A stretch of DNA of 64,000 nucleotides from Callorhinus ursinus (taxonomy: Eukaryota; Chordata; Mammalia; Carnivora; Otariidae). The DNA is taken from positions 674,727 through 738,726 of the forward strand of contig NW_020312894.1 of the NCBI RefSeq assembly GCF_003265705.1, read 5' to 3'. The notes under the pieces are model-generated. The model did no database searches. It saw only the letters and a program-made list of their open reading frames with translations, and had not been told where the DNA came from. The position numbers and the translations under genes are program-made. Shown one piece after another: positions 22,441-35,374 of the stretch. Each line of letters opens with the position of its first letter. Within the stretch, counting starts at the first letter, position 1.

Positions 22441-23629
22441 GTCTTCATCCCAGGAAAAGGCCAGACCCTCCGTCTTCTGTACACCGGGGGTAGAACCGCC
22501 CTGAGCTCTGCCGAGCACTCCCCACTCCCCTCCCAGAGAAGCAGCCTGAGGGGCAGAAAGTCTCCCCCAGCCTCATCCCCCAACTCGGACCCCTTCCCCA
22601 AGCTTCTCCCCTTCGGCCAGTTGAAGCTGGTCTCCTGGCACTTGGAGTCACAGGTGCTGATCCTGAAAAGGACGGCAGGGACCCCACTGAGCCCCGGCTG
22701 CTGCTGAGGTTCACAGAGCCTGGACTGGCCAGAGGGCCAGTGAGGTGCAGAAGGTGGGGAGCACCAATGGGGAGCGGGAGAAGGCGGGCCTCCCCTCGAC
22801 TTGGCCACTGTGTGGATCAGAGTCCCACCCCAAGAGGGGGAGGGACAGTCAATAACTAGCTCCCACATAACTATGCCCTGGGCCTGGGCAGGCCCAGGGG
22901 GCTTGGCAGGGAGCTCCTATCTCACTGGACACAGATTAGAACGGAAACAGAGGTAGGGGCCGGCGGAGACACAGAGGCAGAATCCGGACGAATCTGAGGC
23001 GGGAGTGGCCGCCAGCCACAGGCGGAAGGTCACCCTCTCCAGGCTGGCCCAGCGCCCCCCACCCCTGCCTGAGGGTCTAGGCTGTACGGGGCCAGACACT
23101 TCCGGCACAGGAGGAGAATCAGCTCGGGTGAGGGGTGAGCGACCCCCAGCTCTCTCTGGGGTAGGACGGGAGCCATCTGGAGAGGACATCGGCAAAGGCT
23201 GGGCCCTGGGGGGCTACCAGGGAGCCAGAGGGGTTGCAAGGAAGCAAGGACAGAAGGGCTGTGTCCCTGGCGTGGCCTGACCCCCACAAGTGGCAGGTTC
23301 CTTGGAAAATGACCACAGGTGAGTTATTAGGCCCACGGTCCAGGGGCAAGTGGACAGAGGCCGGGAGGGTCAGCCTGGCTTGCTGCCCCTCTGAGTGGCT
23401 ACTGCTTTTCTCAGCTGAGGACAGAGCCCCCCAAGGGGCTGAGCGAGGGCGCAGCAAGGAAAGGGGCTGGCTGAGCTCCCTGCACACGCACCCCACAAGT
23501 AACAGTCACCCCGGGGCGCACAGGATGTGTCCACCACTCACCACCCCAGGGCAGGTCCTGTAAATCCAGCACACCCATTTAACCAGGTGTTCCCAGCATC
23601 TTGTGACTCAGGTGAAACCATGACAGCAT
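22441..23629. other. Intergenic GC-rich sequence, nothing recognised
   Basis: Unique sequence. Open frames up to 151 codons on both strands overlap and match no family that I can identify. Confidence 0.5.
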
Positions 23630-24270
23630 GTCTGAGATGCTGCACATTTCCCATCAGTGGTACCTTTAAACTTTCGCTCTTACTAGCAATTCACTTGCTG
23701 GTAAAAAAAGGTCATAAGCTTTCAAATATTCTTGTCCAACTGTGGACTTTGAAAGCCTCCCCCTGCCCCGCACAAACCCAACCTCCCAACTTAGGACGGC
23801 TGGCAGGCCCACTGGGGTTCCCCGGGCAGGATCCGAAACGTTCCAGACACACGGACCCCTGGTGGCTCCAGTGGCCACGTGTCCTCAAGCCTCAATGCTG
23901 GAACTTGACACCCTTGAAATACTTTATTATTTTCTGCTTTCTAATTATTTTTGGCTCTGTTTTTATTTAATTCCCTCTCTCTTGTTGAATTAAAATAAAC
24001 AGCATGAGCTGCTGAGGGAATCCCTTTCCCAGAACGTGTCCGTGGTCGGCAGGAGGGCACCACAGGTGAATGATTAACGGGCCATTTCCACCCGTCCTGC
24101 TGTAGACGCGTGGCACGAAGAGATTTTGATTCACAATAAATAAGAGTTTCCAAGTGGGCTGAGCATTTTTTTTCAGGAAACATCAGTTCCTGGGGGAAAA
24201 TATTCCACAGTTGAAAGGTAAACGTCACTCACAATGGCCTGCGTGTCCTCGAAGTCCCGGGCCTGCAGAA
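23630..24270. other. AT-rich unique island
   Basis: AT-rich, apparently repeat-free sequence including TTTCTAATTATTTTTGGC, TTTTTATTTAATTCCC and TTGAATTAAAATAAACAGC. The TAATTA/TTAAT-type cores could bind homeodomain proteins, but this is inferred from composition only. Confidence 0.3.
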
Positions 24271-27200
24271 ATGAGGCGCACCCTTTTGAAAAGCTAGAGG
24301 GATGTGTAAAAAGCGCCAAGCATTTAATTGATGTGGTGCACAGGGAAGTTCGAGAAATCCCAAATTTCAGACTTGTGGTTGGCTCCTATCTTAAGATTTG
24401 CTGACTGAGCATTGAGCGCTTTAAAAACACACCTTACCTCCAAGAGGACACAGGAGCCGGCCGCCGGCCTCAGGCTGTGGGCACAGGAGGCTGATGCCAA
24501 CCTCCACCCCCGAGGACACAGACACACCACCTCACTCTCGTTGGCGGCCAGGGGCCGAGTCCAGCTGCCTTTACACAAGCCGGCTGTCCGTGGAGGCGCC
24601 CTGCCCCTGCCTAGCCCCCGACCTTTCCAAAAGCAAATTGCCAGGGACGCAATGGCAAAAATCCTTTCTGCAGAAGGAACGTCCCGTTATGGCATTTTTA
24701 AGGGGTCCCGGAGCTTCAAACCACTAGGAAATACACTTCGCAGTTCTCCCTCCCTGACACAGACGGAAACATGGGGACATCTACACCACATGCCCACGGC
24801 CGAGGAGGGAGCGTCAGAGCTGGCTCCAACTGCCAGAAGGAGCTGAGGGTGGAGCTGGACGTGTGCGGGTCAAGCTGCATTTGGGCCGGACCCCGGGCGA
24901 CTGTCCTGTGGGGGCTGCAGCAGGAACTTCCCAATCCCGGTCGGGTGGCGGGCCACACTTCCCTGGCCTTTTACAAAGTGTGGACTTGAGAAACACAGGG
25001 AACAGGAGCCGTGCCCAGCGGGACACCTCCCGGGACAAGGTCCAGATCTGCACCTGAGTAGGGGGCTTTCTGCCATCAGGATGCATGGAGGCTCTTCCTC
25101 TCGGACCTGCTGTTTGCATGGATCTTATCTCAATCACAGGCTGCCACTCTGAGCCCCCAGCCGAGTGCAGGGTGGATCAGAATCCCAGACCGAGGCTCCG
25201 AGTACACCCCCCGGGACCAGTGTCCCAGCCTTGCAGGCCACAGGAGAAGCCTGCCCCCAGCCCTGCTGCCACTTGGACACCTAGGTCCCCTCACAGGGAG
25301 CCCACAGAGGACCAGACTGCATTCTCAAGGAAGGGTGTCCGTGCAAAGGGACACATCTGGAAAAGGGAGGGTTGCCCCATTCCAAAAGTTCACAACCCTA
25401 CCGTTGGTTTCCCAGGCCACTGGATGAAGCAGAACACTCCGGAAACATGGAACTGGGAGTGCACCCATCTACCAAAACCACACCAGCAGATCAAACCCCA
25501 CCTTCCTGCACTGGCCTCAGATACCTGCCACCCAAGCATGCCTTCTTATAAGGTTTCTTGCAAAAGATTGTAAGGAAAAGCTTCCATGTTGCTCACTGAC
25601 AAAGCACTCTGGGCCTTGCAGAGAGTTGGATATTGCTTCTATAACTAACCCCATGGGGCATTTTGGATTAAGAGAGCTAAATCCCTGCAAAGCCAGGCAG
25701 GAAGGCATTGCACTCTGCTGGTTCTCGTGCTGATTTGGTCAACCATGGGGGCCTTGGACGGGCGTTCCCTGAGCTTTGGCTTAGATTGAAAATGGGCACT
25801 CACTTGGTCTGGAAGTAAATTCATGGTTTGTGATTGCAAACTGCATGCACATGGAGGTGGGATGGTGAAGAAGGTGAGTGGCCGCTCACTGCGTCAAGCT
25901 CACACGTGGGACCTGCAGGGACATAGCCTCAGGGGAGGCTGGGCCAGCCACGCGTTCCGGGGTGCGTCAGTGACTGTGTAGAGCCTCACACTCTAAATCC
26001 TCTAGAGACTCACGCTCACCTGCATCTGTGCTGATGGGAATCACGGGGGAGGTCACAGGGACTCATCACCACCCCAGGAGCACCGGCCAGAGCTGGGGGT
26101 CCCGGGCAAGGCAGAGCTCCCCCCAGGTCTGAGAGCAAGTGCGTGGTGGCGAGCTCCCCTTAGAGGCGGTGCCCAGCATCAAAGGACACAGGACATGCCG
26201 CGGGCGACGGCTTCGGGACCCACAGACCTGCAGTGCGTCAGTCTGGAGACACGCGTGCATGCGTGTGGGGGGCCACGGAGCCTGGGGCGTGTGCTGTGTC
26301 ACCTCTCCAGCTGGTTGTCCTCACAAATTCAGCAGAGGGGACTGCACTGAATTCAGATGCACTTCCGGGCAGAGCCCAACGGGGGCGCTGAGGAGAGCCG
26401 GTGCGGGAGCCCCCACATCCTGACCCCACATCCCATAGCCTTGCCCTGCGTCCCTGTGGTTCAGCATCGGTTCGCAACACTTCGGTGTGGGGTCTTTTCA
26501 AAGCCTGCGCCATCCCGACCGCTTCTTTCTGGATGGTTTGGGTCCAGCCTCGCCCCGTGCCCCCTGCAGCGGGCTCAGAGCTCCCGATCCGCATGAGGAT
26601 GCAAGGCTTTCTGGCTTCTGGACTCACGTGGCTGAGCCTTGGATTCAAAGCAAAGGGTCAGCTAATGAAAATGGAGGGAAAATATTCCATAAGATTTGTT
26701 TTGGATTGAGTCCGTCTATTTTAAAAAGTAAGATCGACATTTGGTTGGTGATTATGTACGTTTTTCAAATTCTAGTCAGAAGTGAGCCTCAGAAACCATC
26801 TGCTGGTCCTCTGTCAACTTTCTTCCAGAAGCAAGGGGCTTAGGGTTAAGCTTCGGGGTGTTTTGCCTTTCGGGGTGCCTGTCCAGTGGCTCCAGTGCCA
26901 TTCATTGACAGGGGCTTCCTTCCTCCGTTGGTCTGCTCATCAGACACACTTCCTCTCCATGCAGGTGTATTTCTGGGTTTGTTGTATTCCGTTGGACTTT
27001 GCATCACTCTGCACCATCACGGGGGGCATGGGTCCAAACCACGTTTTCCCCTGCACCTGCAGGTCACGCTGCATTTGGGGACCAAATGTTCCATCTGCTA
27101 CGTCACCCCTGACGTATCCTCTGACCTGCCCCAGGAGCAGGGCATGGCGACAGAGCTGAGCCCTCCTCCCACCTCCCTCCGTCCTCAGAGCACCCTGGAC

Positions 27201-27739
27201 ACATTTCCACAGCCAGCTGCCACCCTCTGGATGTGCTGCGGCCAGCTTCCTGACCGTGGCTGTGAGGTCCCACTCCCATTCCTGCCCTGTGGCCCCTGAG
27301 CAAAGGCCCCCCTCGCCGGGGCCCATGCTCGTGGCCTGGTCCACTCGGGGCTTTTCTGAAGCATGGGCTAGGAGGGCTTCCTGGCAGAGAGCAGCGTCCA
27401 CATGCCTCTGGAGGCTGGTGGAGAGGCTCAGAGGAGCCCCCTCCCCTGCTCCCCAGTAGCCCACCCCTGGGCCACCACGACCCCTCTTGGCTTTCGCTAA
27501 CGAGGACAGTCATGACAGCTCTGCGGAGGCAGCGGGCAGGAGCCTCAGGGACGCCCCCCCCAGGCTGGCACCTGCCTAGCCCATCAACGAAGCTCCCCCG
27601 CAGAGGTGGGAACATTGAATTTCGAAGCCCCCTACTCCCTGCCCGGAGCTGTCTGAGTCTGCTCCGTGTAGCTAATTTCCAGGTCGTGACGTCTGGTTTC
27701 ACACCGCGTGAGGGCCTCAGAAAGCAATGTCCCTCCCAC
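24271..27739. other. Intergenic sequence, nothing recognised
   Basis: Mostly GC-rich unique sequence. The block about 25540-25850 is closer to even in base composition and repeat-free. No open frame here looks like a protein family known to me, and no RNA gene is seen. Confidence 0.5.
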
Positions 27740-27880
27740 AGAATTGACCGATAATGAATTTACCTTCCTTCTAGTTTCTCCTCCTGCAGGAATAAAATTA
27801 ATTCAATGCACAGAATAAAATATTTATGCAGAGCTTTTTATTAGGTCTCGAACAAGCAGGTTGAAGAATGAAGATATGCC
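27740..27880. other. Short AT-rich unique island
   Basis: About 140 bp with ATAATGAATTTACC, AATAAAATTAATTCAATGC and AAAATATTTATGCAG inside GC-rich flanks. It resembles a conserved non-coding element by composition; no repeat is recognised. Confidence 0.3.
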
Positions 27881-29339
27881 CAAGGGCGGCGCTGCTCGGA
27901 GAATGAGGAATCCTGCAGACGGGCTGTCGTCCGGTGAGGGGAAGGCCTGCGGACGCCTGCTGGACAGGCCACCAGCAGAGCCACGTCCCGCCACCCAAAG
28001 TTTCAAATGCTTCGGTCCCCTGAGATCCGCAGAGAAGGAGCTCCCGCCCTTTCGGAAGTCACAGCAGAACTGAGAATGGCTCTCTGTCCCCATAGGTGTC
28101 TCCAGGACACACAGACACAACTCTGCTCGCGGTGGGTTACACGGACCCACCACAGAGCTTCCGCGTCCACCCCTGGAGCCACCCATGGGGCCTGAAGCCC
28201 TCCTCTGTGGGCATTGAGTGGGGGTCCTCCAGCCGCCCCCAGCTGGTCATTGGTGGGAGCCATGCCCCACTGGGGGGTGAGGGGTAGCGGAGCCTTTGTC
28301 GGGGGGAGTCCTCCCTCCTGCAGGACCGAGGTCTGAGAGTCAGGGCCTCAGGACACACCACAGTTTGTGGCCATGACCCTGTGGACCCATTGGCTGACAT
28401 CCCACAGGCCCAGAGCTCCTCCCTGGGGAATCTGTTTGGCTCTGGAACATTGTCTCTGCTAGCTTCCCCCTCCTCGTAACCAGATGCCTGAACGATCCTG
28501 ATTGTCAGGAGACAGCAGAGCCTGCCCATCCGAGAGCCCCTGAGACAGTCCTGCAGGACCCTGACAGGGAGAAGCCAGACTGACCACTCACCCCAGGAGG
28601 GATTTTCCAAGCAGCAAGGTACTATGAACCTCAATGCATATGGCTTTGGGGCCCCTGTCCGCCCCACCAGGTGACCCGCACTGACCACAGCAGGCCACGC
28701 TAGGCTCCTGCCCTGCCCGAGGGTCAGCTCTGGGCCCTGGGGTGTGCCCTCCCCTGCACCCCCCTCCCCTGCCCAGAGCTGGGCAGGAAGCACGTCTCCC
28801 GAGTTTCTGTGTGTCTGCATTCTTCCATTCTCCAGTGACCGAGAAGGCCCACCAAGACCCACAGCACATCACAAGAAATGACTTACCTGGGGAACTAGGT
28901 CTCAGGGAAAAGAGGTAGGAAAGTAAAGAAGCAAGAGTTTGTTAACAACAGAACACATACCGCTCATTCCCGTTGGTGTCTGCAGCCAAAGGCGGAGGGA
29001 AACGGGGCAGGTCCCCAAACCTCAGCATCCAGGGGATAGACAGCCCAGCGGCCTGGAGCCTCAGGTGGAGACCACTTCAGGAGCGTCCAGCTCATGGACC
29101 TGGCCCTGACCCTTGGAGAGGCTGGATGCCCTGCCCCCATCCTTTAGGGGAGTAGTATGCACAATGAGGCCTCCCGCAAGCCAGTGGACAGAAGCCCTGG
29201 GGTCTGGTTCTTTGGCCTGGTCTCCTTTGCCCAAGGGTCCTTACCTGGCCTACAGGTCCCCACGGGGTCACCTGCTCCCCGGCCAGCCCGGCCCCCTGGG
29301 ACTCCTCACCAAGAGCTGCGCCAGGCTTGCTCTCCTGGC
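27881..29339. other. Intergenic GC-rich sequence, nothing recognised
   Basis: Unique sequence. A 241-codon - strand open frame (28862-28137) is overlapped by other frames and shows no recognisable domain. Confidence 0.5.
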
Positions 29340-29640
29340 TGCTCCCCAACCAATTTTAAAGTTTATCCACCCGCAAAAAAATTGTAAAGGAGGACAGATA
29401 CAGGGCCAAAGCCCTGCAGACACACTTTTCGTTATTTTTATTTGCTTCAGAATAAAGCTGGATGCCAGTGTTCACATGATGGTTGGCATTTTTCATCCTA
29501 TAATTGGAAAAAGAACAATACCTAGCAAAAACGATCCTAGCAGAAATGTTCCCATCTTCAGGGCAAATGACACTCTGGTCTTGAGATTTGCTTTGATTTT
29601 TCAAGAACATAATTCCAAGATAAACGCTTGACATTTCACT
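29340..29640. other. AT-rich unique island (candidate conserved non-coding element)
   Basis: About 300 bp of AT-rich, apparently repeat-free sequence (TTCGTTATTTTTATTTGC, CATCCTATAATTGG, TTTGCTTTGATTTTTCAAG) in a GC-rich region. The abrupt composition change and lack of repeat resemblance suggest a regulatory element, not proven. Confidence 0.35.
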
Positions 29641-30609
29641 GAGAGTCACCCATCCGGCCGCCTGGAGAATTCTATCAAGAGCCGACGCAGGGTCGTTTGC
29701 CTGAGTAGGAAGGGCTGGAAACCAGACTTCACGCCCAGAAAGGGAAACAAGGAAACCTGATTTTGTGTTGTTTCATACACGGGACGAGAGCTCCTGCTGT
29801 GGAGGCTGAGACGTGTACGAGCAGGTGCTCAGGGTGATCCCAGCCTGCAAACCCGGGACCTGCCCGACGGGCCAGCCGGGCTGCCTCCTGGGACTGCTCC
29901 TTCCCGTCATCCTCACGGGACCTGAAATTTGGAAAGTTTCACACTGCACGTGCTTTCTCACGGCTGACTGAGGAGCAGAGGGTTAGTGTACTTTGCTTCG
30001 TTTCTTCAAGGGTCCACAAAAGCATGGAAAACAGTCTGGACTCCTCCCAGGACACGGCTGAGACACAGGGCTTGACTCTACAGCCCGAGGGTCTCCCTGC
30101 TCTGATTCCCGCAGCCCTAAACCTAATGCCCTCAAACCCACCAAGTCTAAGCAAATGCAGGTCTCTCCTGCGTGGGATGCGCATCTGCACCGTGGCCCCG
30201 GTGCCTCTGGGAGACGTACCGCTGCCTCCAGACTCATGCCCAGGCCTTGGCCTGCATCCGGGTGCTTCCTGGTCCCCCCGGGGCTCCCCTGATGCATGGG
30301 GGCCTGCGTCAAGACTTCTTCCGTGTCGGGTCCTGACTTGCTCACATGGAAGCTCACGTCTCCGCGTCTCCAACGGCAGCTCCTTCAGAAGCAGCCACCT
30401 TTCCTTGTCTAGAGGCTGATACCAAAGGGAAAGGGGGCCCTGCTCCTTCCCCTCAGAGGCCGTTGCTGCTGAGGCTCTGAACAGCTCTGAGGCCGGACAG
30501 CTCAGGGAGGGTGATGACACTTGACAGGTCTTATGTTGAAATGTATCTGCTCAGGCTGCAAGAGGGGGGCTTATGTAATCCGGGCGGTGTGTTTACTAAA
30601 GTGTGAAAG
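29641..30609. other. Intergenic GC-rich sequence, nothing recognised
   Basis: Unique sequence with overlapping open frames on both strands (up to 193 codons, -) and no recognised family. Confidence 0.5.
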
Positions 30610-30619
30610 GAACCTTTGA

Positions 30620-30710
30620 AAATCAAGGGAGGGAGGGAGTGGGAGAGAGACACAGGGAGAGACAGAGAGACAGAGAGAGGGACGGAGGGAGGGACAGAAA
30701 GAGGGAGGAG
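30620..30710. repeat. Purine-rich (GA/GGA) simple repeat
   Basis: GGGAGGGAGGGAGTGGGAG followed by GACAGAGAGACAGAGAGAGG and GGAGGGAGGGACAG: a homopurine run on the + strand of about 90 bp. The mirror-type composition could adopt triplex structure. Confidence 0.85.
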
Positions 30711-32004
30711 CCCCCAGTGCCATCTGGCCCAGACAGGACTGGGGCTGCCCGTGGCCACCCGGCAGCAGTCAGCATCCACTGGGAGTGGAGGTCACCTGGC
30801 TGGCCCCCCAGAGGGCCGCCTGACCATCGGGGTCCACAGAACACACCCTCAGGCCCCCCGGTGCTTCCTCGGCATTAGACTGATCCAGCTGAGACAGCAT
30901 TGGAGCAGGTCCACTGTCCGAGCCGGCGGAGGGGGAGCTCTGCCACTCGGGGGTCTGCACAGCTCGGGGAGGGGCTGTGGCACATGCAACGGAGGCGGGG
31001 ATTCGTGGCAGGACAGTCTCTCCGTCCGAGACTGGAGGAGGCCTTCGGGCCCCAGGGGCCATCACAGACATAGGTCTCCACGTGCGGGGTGGACCCTGCT
31101 GGGGACGTCCCTGTGATGTCCTGCAGGCTAGGAGGGCCGTGCACCCTGACGGAGGAGCCTGGGTGTGTAGGGGACTGAGGCCCAGCGAGGGGGATTTGCA
31201 GGAGGCAGGTTCGCCACCCCTCTCCGTGCTGGGAGCGACGGGCGGGGACCACACTCGGTGCTTTTGCTGCAGAGTCCTGACCCCAAGTGGAGGCTGAAAG
31301 GGACCCACGCACCCCCACAGGATGGGGCTTAGTCACCACCGAGACTGTGGACCCCTGACTGCACGCCCAGCTCCCCAGAGGCTCCCGCAGGGGCTCCGAA
31401 TCACAGATCGATGGAAATCAGCCAACCTGGAGGAGAGAGGGAGATGATTATAGAAACGAACAGAGCGAGGCCGTATCATGTGGCCTGACGTGCAGGCCTT
31501 GGAGCCCCGGGAGTCTAGGAGAAAGACAACAGGGCAGACGAAAGTTTTACAGATTTCTGCCGTAATTGCAGAGATTTTCACCAGACAGGTCCCTGCCAAG
31601 GAGGTTCGAGGGCGGCTTTTTGTTGCCGTCTCTTCCAGGAAGCTAAGTCCCCAGGTTCTGATGTGTGGGGCATGCTGTCTTCTGTCAACAGTGAATACCC
31701 AGAGGGCTTCTGGGCCTGGCACACACGTGCCTCTTCGCGTCGTCCGAGCGCCTTGCAGGACTGAGCCACGTCAGGTCAGACGTGACGAGGCCGTGTTGCA
31801 GGCGAGCTTTCGTCCAACTCAGGCCTCCGTGTGGTGTCAGCAGTCAGATATTTAAGGAGAGGCATTTCTATGGAAACAAAAGAAAAACAAAGGTTAATAG
31901 TTACTATTATAAACTCAATTTCTCAGTTTGGAGAGCAGCCAGTTAAGAAAGTTCTCGCTTTGAGCTTAAAGCATCTTTAGATGGTGTTTTCTTTTCTTTC
32001 TTAT
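30711..32004. other. Intergenic sequence, nothing recognised
   Basis: GC-rich unique sequence changing to AT-rich after about 31850. No supported gene. Confidence 0.5.
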
Positions 32005-32007
32005 TTT

Positions 32008-32193
32008 TTAAAAAGATTTTATCTATTTGACAGATAGACAGAGAGCACAAGCAGGGGGAGCTGCAGACAGAGGGAGAGGGAGAAGCAGACTCCGCTGAGC
32101 AGGGAGCCTGACTCGGGGCTCGATCCCAGGACTCTGGGATCATGACCTGAGCCGAAGGCAGATGTTTCACCCATGGAGCCACCTAGGTGCCCT
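32008..32193 (-). mobile_element. CAN-SINE (SINEC), antisense
   Basis: AAAAAGATTTTATCTATTTG, a GA-rich stretch, AGCAGGGAGCCTGACTCGGG, CTCGATCCCAGGACTCTGGG, ATCATGACCTGAGCCGAAGG and a terminal GGAGCCACCTAGGTGCCC are the complement of a carnivore tRNA-derived SINE. It is full length or nearly so. I could not find a clean target-site duplication. Confidence 0.92.
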
Positions 32194-32620
32194 GAGGATG
32201 GCGGTCTCAAGCTGATGGGTGTTCCTGCTCCTTGACGATGTCACCAGGTGACCCGGTGAATTCTCTGAGCCATCCACACAGTCGGCAGAGGGTTGTCCTG
32301 ATGGGCTCTGTTGTGGTGACCACTCTGAAGTTTGCATCAAGCTGTCCAGCCGTCCATCAGGCTGTTGGGGTTTCGGGAAAAGGACAGTTTTAATTCTTAG
32401 CGATTCCAAGTCAGCAAGGTGGAGGGAAATTGGAAACATTAGTTTGGAGAGTTGTAGCCAGATATTTGGGGAAACTAGAAGAATTAGGACCCAGTCCGGT
32501 TCACGGGGACATGATGAAGCCTCAGAAACAATGAACAGGAGTGGACTCTGGTGCTGGGCACACTGTAGGTGTCTACTGAAACATTATTCTTCCTACACCC
32601 AGCCGTGTTTACCAAAGATA
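32194..32620. other. Intergenic unique sequence
   Basis: No gene, RNA or repeat recognised. Confidence 0.5.
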
Positions 32621-33650
32621 ATCATAGTCAGACAAAGTAAATCGGGCTTCATTTAACTTGGCCTGATTATTTACATAAGTGCAGTGGGAATAATGATTTT
32701 ATGCATATTCCCAAATAGGATATTCCAGTCAAAGCTTTGGTAATATCCAAGGGGCGTTATTGGCTCCAAAAAGTCAATCTTGGTTCCTTAAAACGGTCCA
32801 AGAATAAGGGATCTCAGATGGGAGGTTGAAAGCATCTCCAGGCCACGAAATCAAGCTGAGGACACACCCAATGGGGTCCTATTCCAAGGAGGACACAGTC
32901 TTTTTGAACTTAGGTCAATACCTATGTTACCATGAAAATAAGAATACCTAGTAGGAGTTTCTGAATTCCAGAGGAGACAAAAATAAATAAATAAACAAAT
33001 GTTTTATTTCTGTTTACACAAAAGTGCACTTTACCAAATTGCTGTAAGTTACAGACAGCTGGAAAGAAAGGAGAAAGGGGTTCTCAAATCTGGAAAACAT
33101 GACATGCAAGACCAACCACGCTTTGAAGAAAGTTATAAACGTTATGATCACCCCCACCCGTTCCTTCAATCCCGAGTCATTAATTCTCGGTTTGCTTGGC
33201 TTGGAGCTGGTGGTTTTATGGATCAGTTTCTTGGTCAGAGTTGTGGAAATATTCTCACTGGGTTCAAGGGTGTGATCCTAAAGTTCCCAGAGGCTGGTGT
33301 TCTGCGGGACTTGTCAGGGTCCTTTCCGGGACTGCCCGTGGTTGACTGTAAACACTGAGGGGAAGAATCGAGGGTAAAACAGGAGCCGAGAATGACGGAA
33401 GCCGCAGCATGTCTACGGGGAAAGATCCGGTGAGAGTTCTCTGGTAAAACACGAGGCCGCTGATGAGGGAACTCGGTCGTTTCTGTAACATGCCACCTTT
33501 TGGAATTATAATAATTGGAATGATGATTGATTTTCGGGACGGTAGGGACGTGAACACCTTTCTAGGCATTTTATATAATTTCTGAAGCACCCACATTAGT
33601 GATAGGCACCCAAACAAACAAAACCAAGAGAAGTAAGTAACAAACAGGAC
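32621..33650. other. AT-rich unique stretch (candidate conserved non-coding elements)
   Basis: About 1 kb of AT-rich, apparently repeat-free sequence. The block at 32650-32780 is the most regular (GCCTGATTATTTACATAAG, ATGATTTTATGCATATTCCC), with a POU-like ATGCATAT and several TGATTATT-type steps. One open frame (32999-33358, +, 119 codons) covers part of it but matches no family I know. Confidence 0.3.
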
Positions 33651-34754
33651 CCCTGCAGCCCTACCTCAGACCTGCTGAGCCGCAGTGTCTCCGGTGGTTG
33701 TGGGGTCCGGCGGGGTTCACGCCCACCGCCTGGCACGTCTCCGGCAGCAAGCCAGTGAATGTGCCTGGCCTGTCTCTGGGTTTTGGCAGGTCGTTTCCTG
33801 CGCCCTCACCCTCGCTTCCTGCGGCTGCCCGCCCGCAAACACTATATCCCCAGAGGAGGTAGGAGGGGGCTCTGAGTGTGGGCTTGGGAGAGAGGGGGTC
33901 ATCACTGCCCCCCTCTGTGTGAGGGCGACCCGCTGCAGGCAAGGAGCCCCCTCGCAGTCCCAGCGCTCGGGGCCCAGGGGCCCAAGCCTCCGCCACCTCC
34001 CCCGCCTCCCACGTCCATGGAGAGCCTGGGTTGGGGGCTCACTGGGAGCTTTCTCTCATGCCAGCGTCCTTTTTCATATTTCCGGCGTTCCCCTTTGTGA
34101 TAATTGTGATTTATAATAAAAAAAATGTATGTTTGGTCTGTGCTGGCTCCTGGCACAGGGCTCCTAAAATTCTTGGAATTTCCTAAGCGATGGGCCTAAG
34201 GGTGTCTTTTTGTTCTGTAATGAGGTGACTCTGGGCAGCCGCTGGGCCGCCTCAGGGTGGGGGCTGGCTGCCAGGGAGCCAGCCCTGTGATGGAAGGTTG
34301 GAACTTTCATCCTGCCCCCGAAAAGGAGGGCATCTCGAGAGCTTTGGGCTAGTGAGCACAAGGTCATGCTGGGGGAGCCGGTCCCGGGAGCTGGCGTGGA
34401 AGCTCCGCGCTCCAGCCCCACCTCTCCCCGGGGCGCCTTTGGCCTTCCTGTTCCTGAGTTACAGCCTCTTAAAATAAACCAATGATCTAGTGAGTCAGCT
34501 GTTTCCCTGAGTTCTGTCAGTCGCTCTAGCAAACCGAACCCATGGAGGGGGTTGTGGGAACCTCCCATCTAACGCCGGGCAGTCAGACGCACAGGTGATG
34601 GCCTGGATGCGGGATCAGGGTCTTTCTCCAGGTGGACACCAGTCCCCTGACCTCTGCCCTCTAGAGTGTGTGTGGCATCGGGGATGCTCTCGGGAGCAAC
34701 CGGGGCAGGGCAGCGGGGGGAGGGCGGTGAGCACACAGGGGGTAGGGGCCCAGG
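33651..34754. other. Intergenic GC-rich sequence, nothing recognised
   Basis: Unique sequence with short overlapping frames. No feature supported. Confidence 0.5.
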
Positions 34755-34818
34755 GCCACGTTTCCTTACCTGGAAATAAGGTCGCCGCAGATGTGATTAA
34801 GGGTCTCAAGACGATAGG
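34755..34818 (+). mobile_element. LTR fragment (MaLR-like)
   Basis: CCTGGAAATAAGGTCGCCGC followed by AGATGTGATTAAGGGTCTCA resembles the central part of the LTR seen at 60287-60740 (GGAAATAGGGTTTTTGCAGA, TGTCATCAAGTTAAGATGG). It stops where the duplicated element begins. Confidence 0.5.
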
Positions 34819-35110
34819 AAAGCAAATAACAAAAAGCTGTTGCATTTTTCATTTTCAATCAAGCTGCACTCATAAACATCTTTATTCAGTTTTCACTTTG
34901 GGTGGGGAGGTCATTTAAATTTTAATTTTAATCACTCAGAAATAGGAGGGCTGTTACTCTTGCCCACTTTTTTTTCTTGGAAGAGATCGGAAGCTCCTTG
35001 CCAAAAGAGAAGTAAGTCACTAGCTTAATAAATAGTGAAACACAAGGCAAACTACTAATGTTTAATTTTTCATACCTCCATGAATATTTCAGCAAATAAT
35101 AGAAGGCTCC
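34819..35110 (+). repeat. 292-bp AT-rich element, duplicate copy 1
   Basis: This block is repeated in direct orientation at 35375-35666, exactly 556 bp downstream, without indels. I count four mismatches: near 34824 (A versus G), 34842 (G versus A), in the TTTTAAT(C/G)ACTCAG motif near 34932, and in GAAACA(C/G)AAGG near 35043. It contains TCATTTAAATTTTAATTTTA and TAATAAATAGTG. It has no coding potential and no repeat family I recognise. Confidence 0.95.
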
Positions 35111-35374
35111 ACGTTCCATCCAGAGGTGCTGTGCTCCCGGGGAGTGACCAGCTGCCTCTCCCTGCACCTCGTGAGGTGAGGCCGGCACAAGGCCCCTCCC
35201 TCCCGCAGACTCTGGACACCCCGCCTGCAGGGCAGGTGGCCGGAGATGCTGGCGGGTGTGCGGGGGGAGGAAGGCAGGACCCTCGGAACAACAAGCTGGA
35301 CATCTGCTGTGACGTGGACGGAACGGGGCTCAGAGTCAGCTTGGGGCAGTTACTGGAACAAACTTGACACTCAT
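35111..35374. other. Spacer between the duplicated copies
   Basis: GC-rich unique sequence of 264 bp. It separates the two AT-rich copies and has no recognisable feature. Confidence 0.8.
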
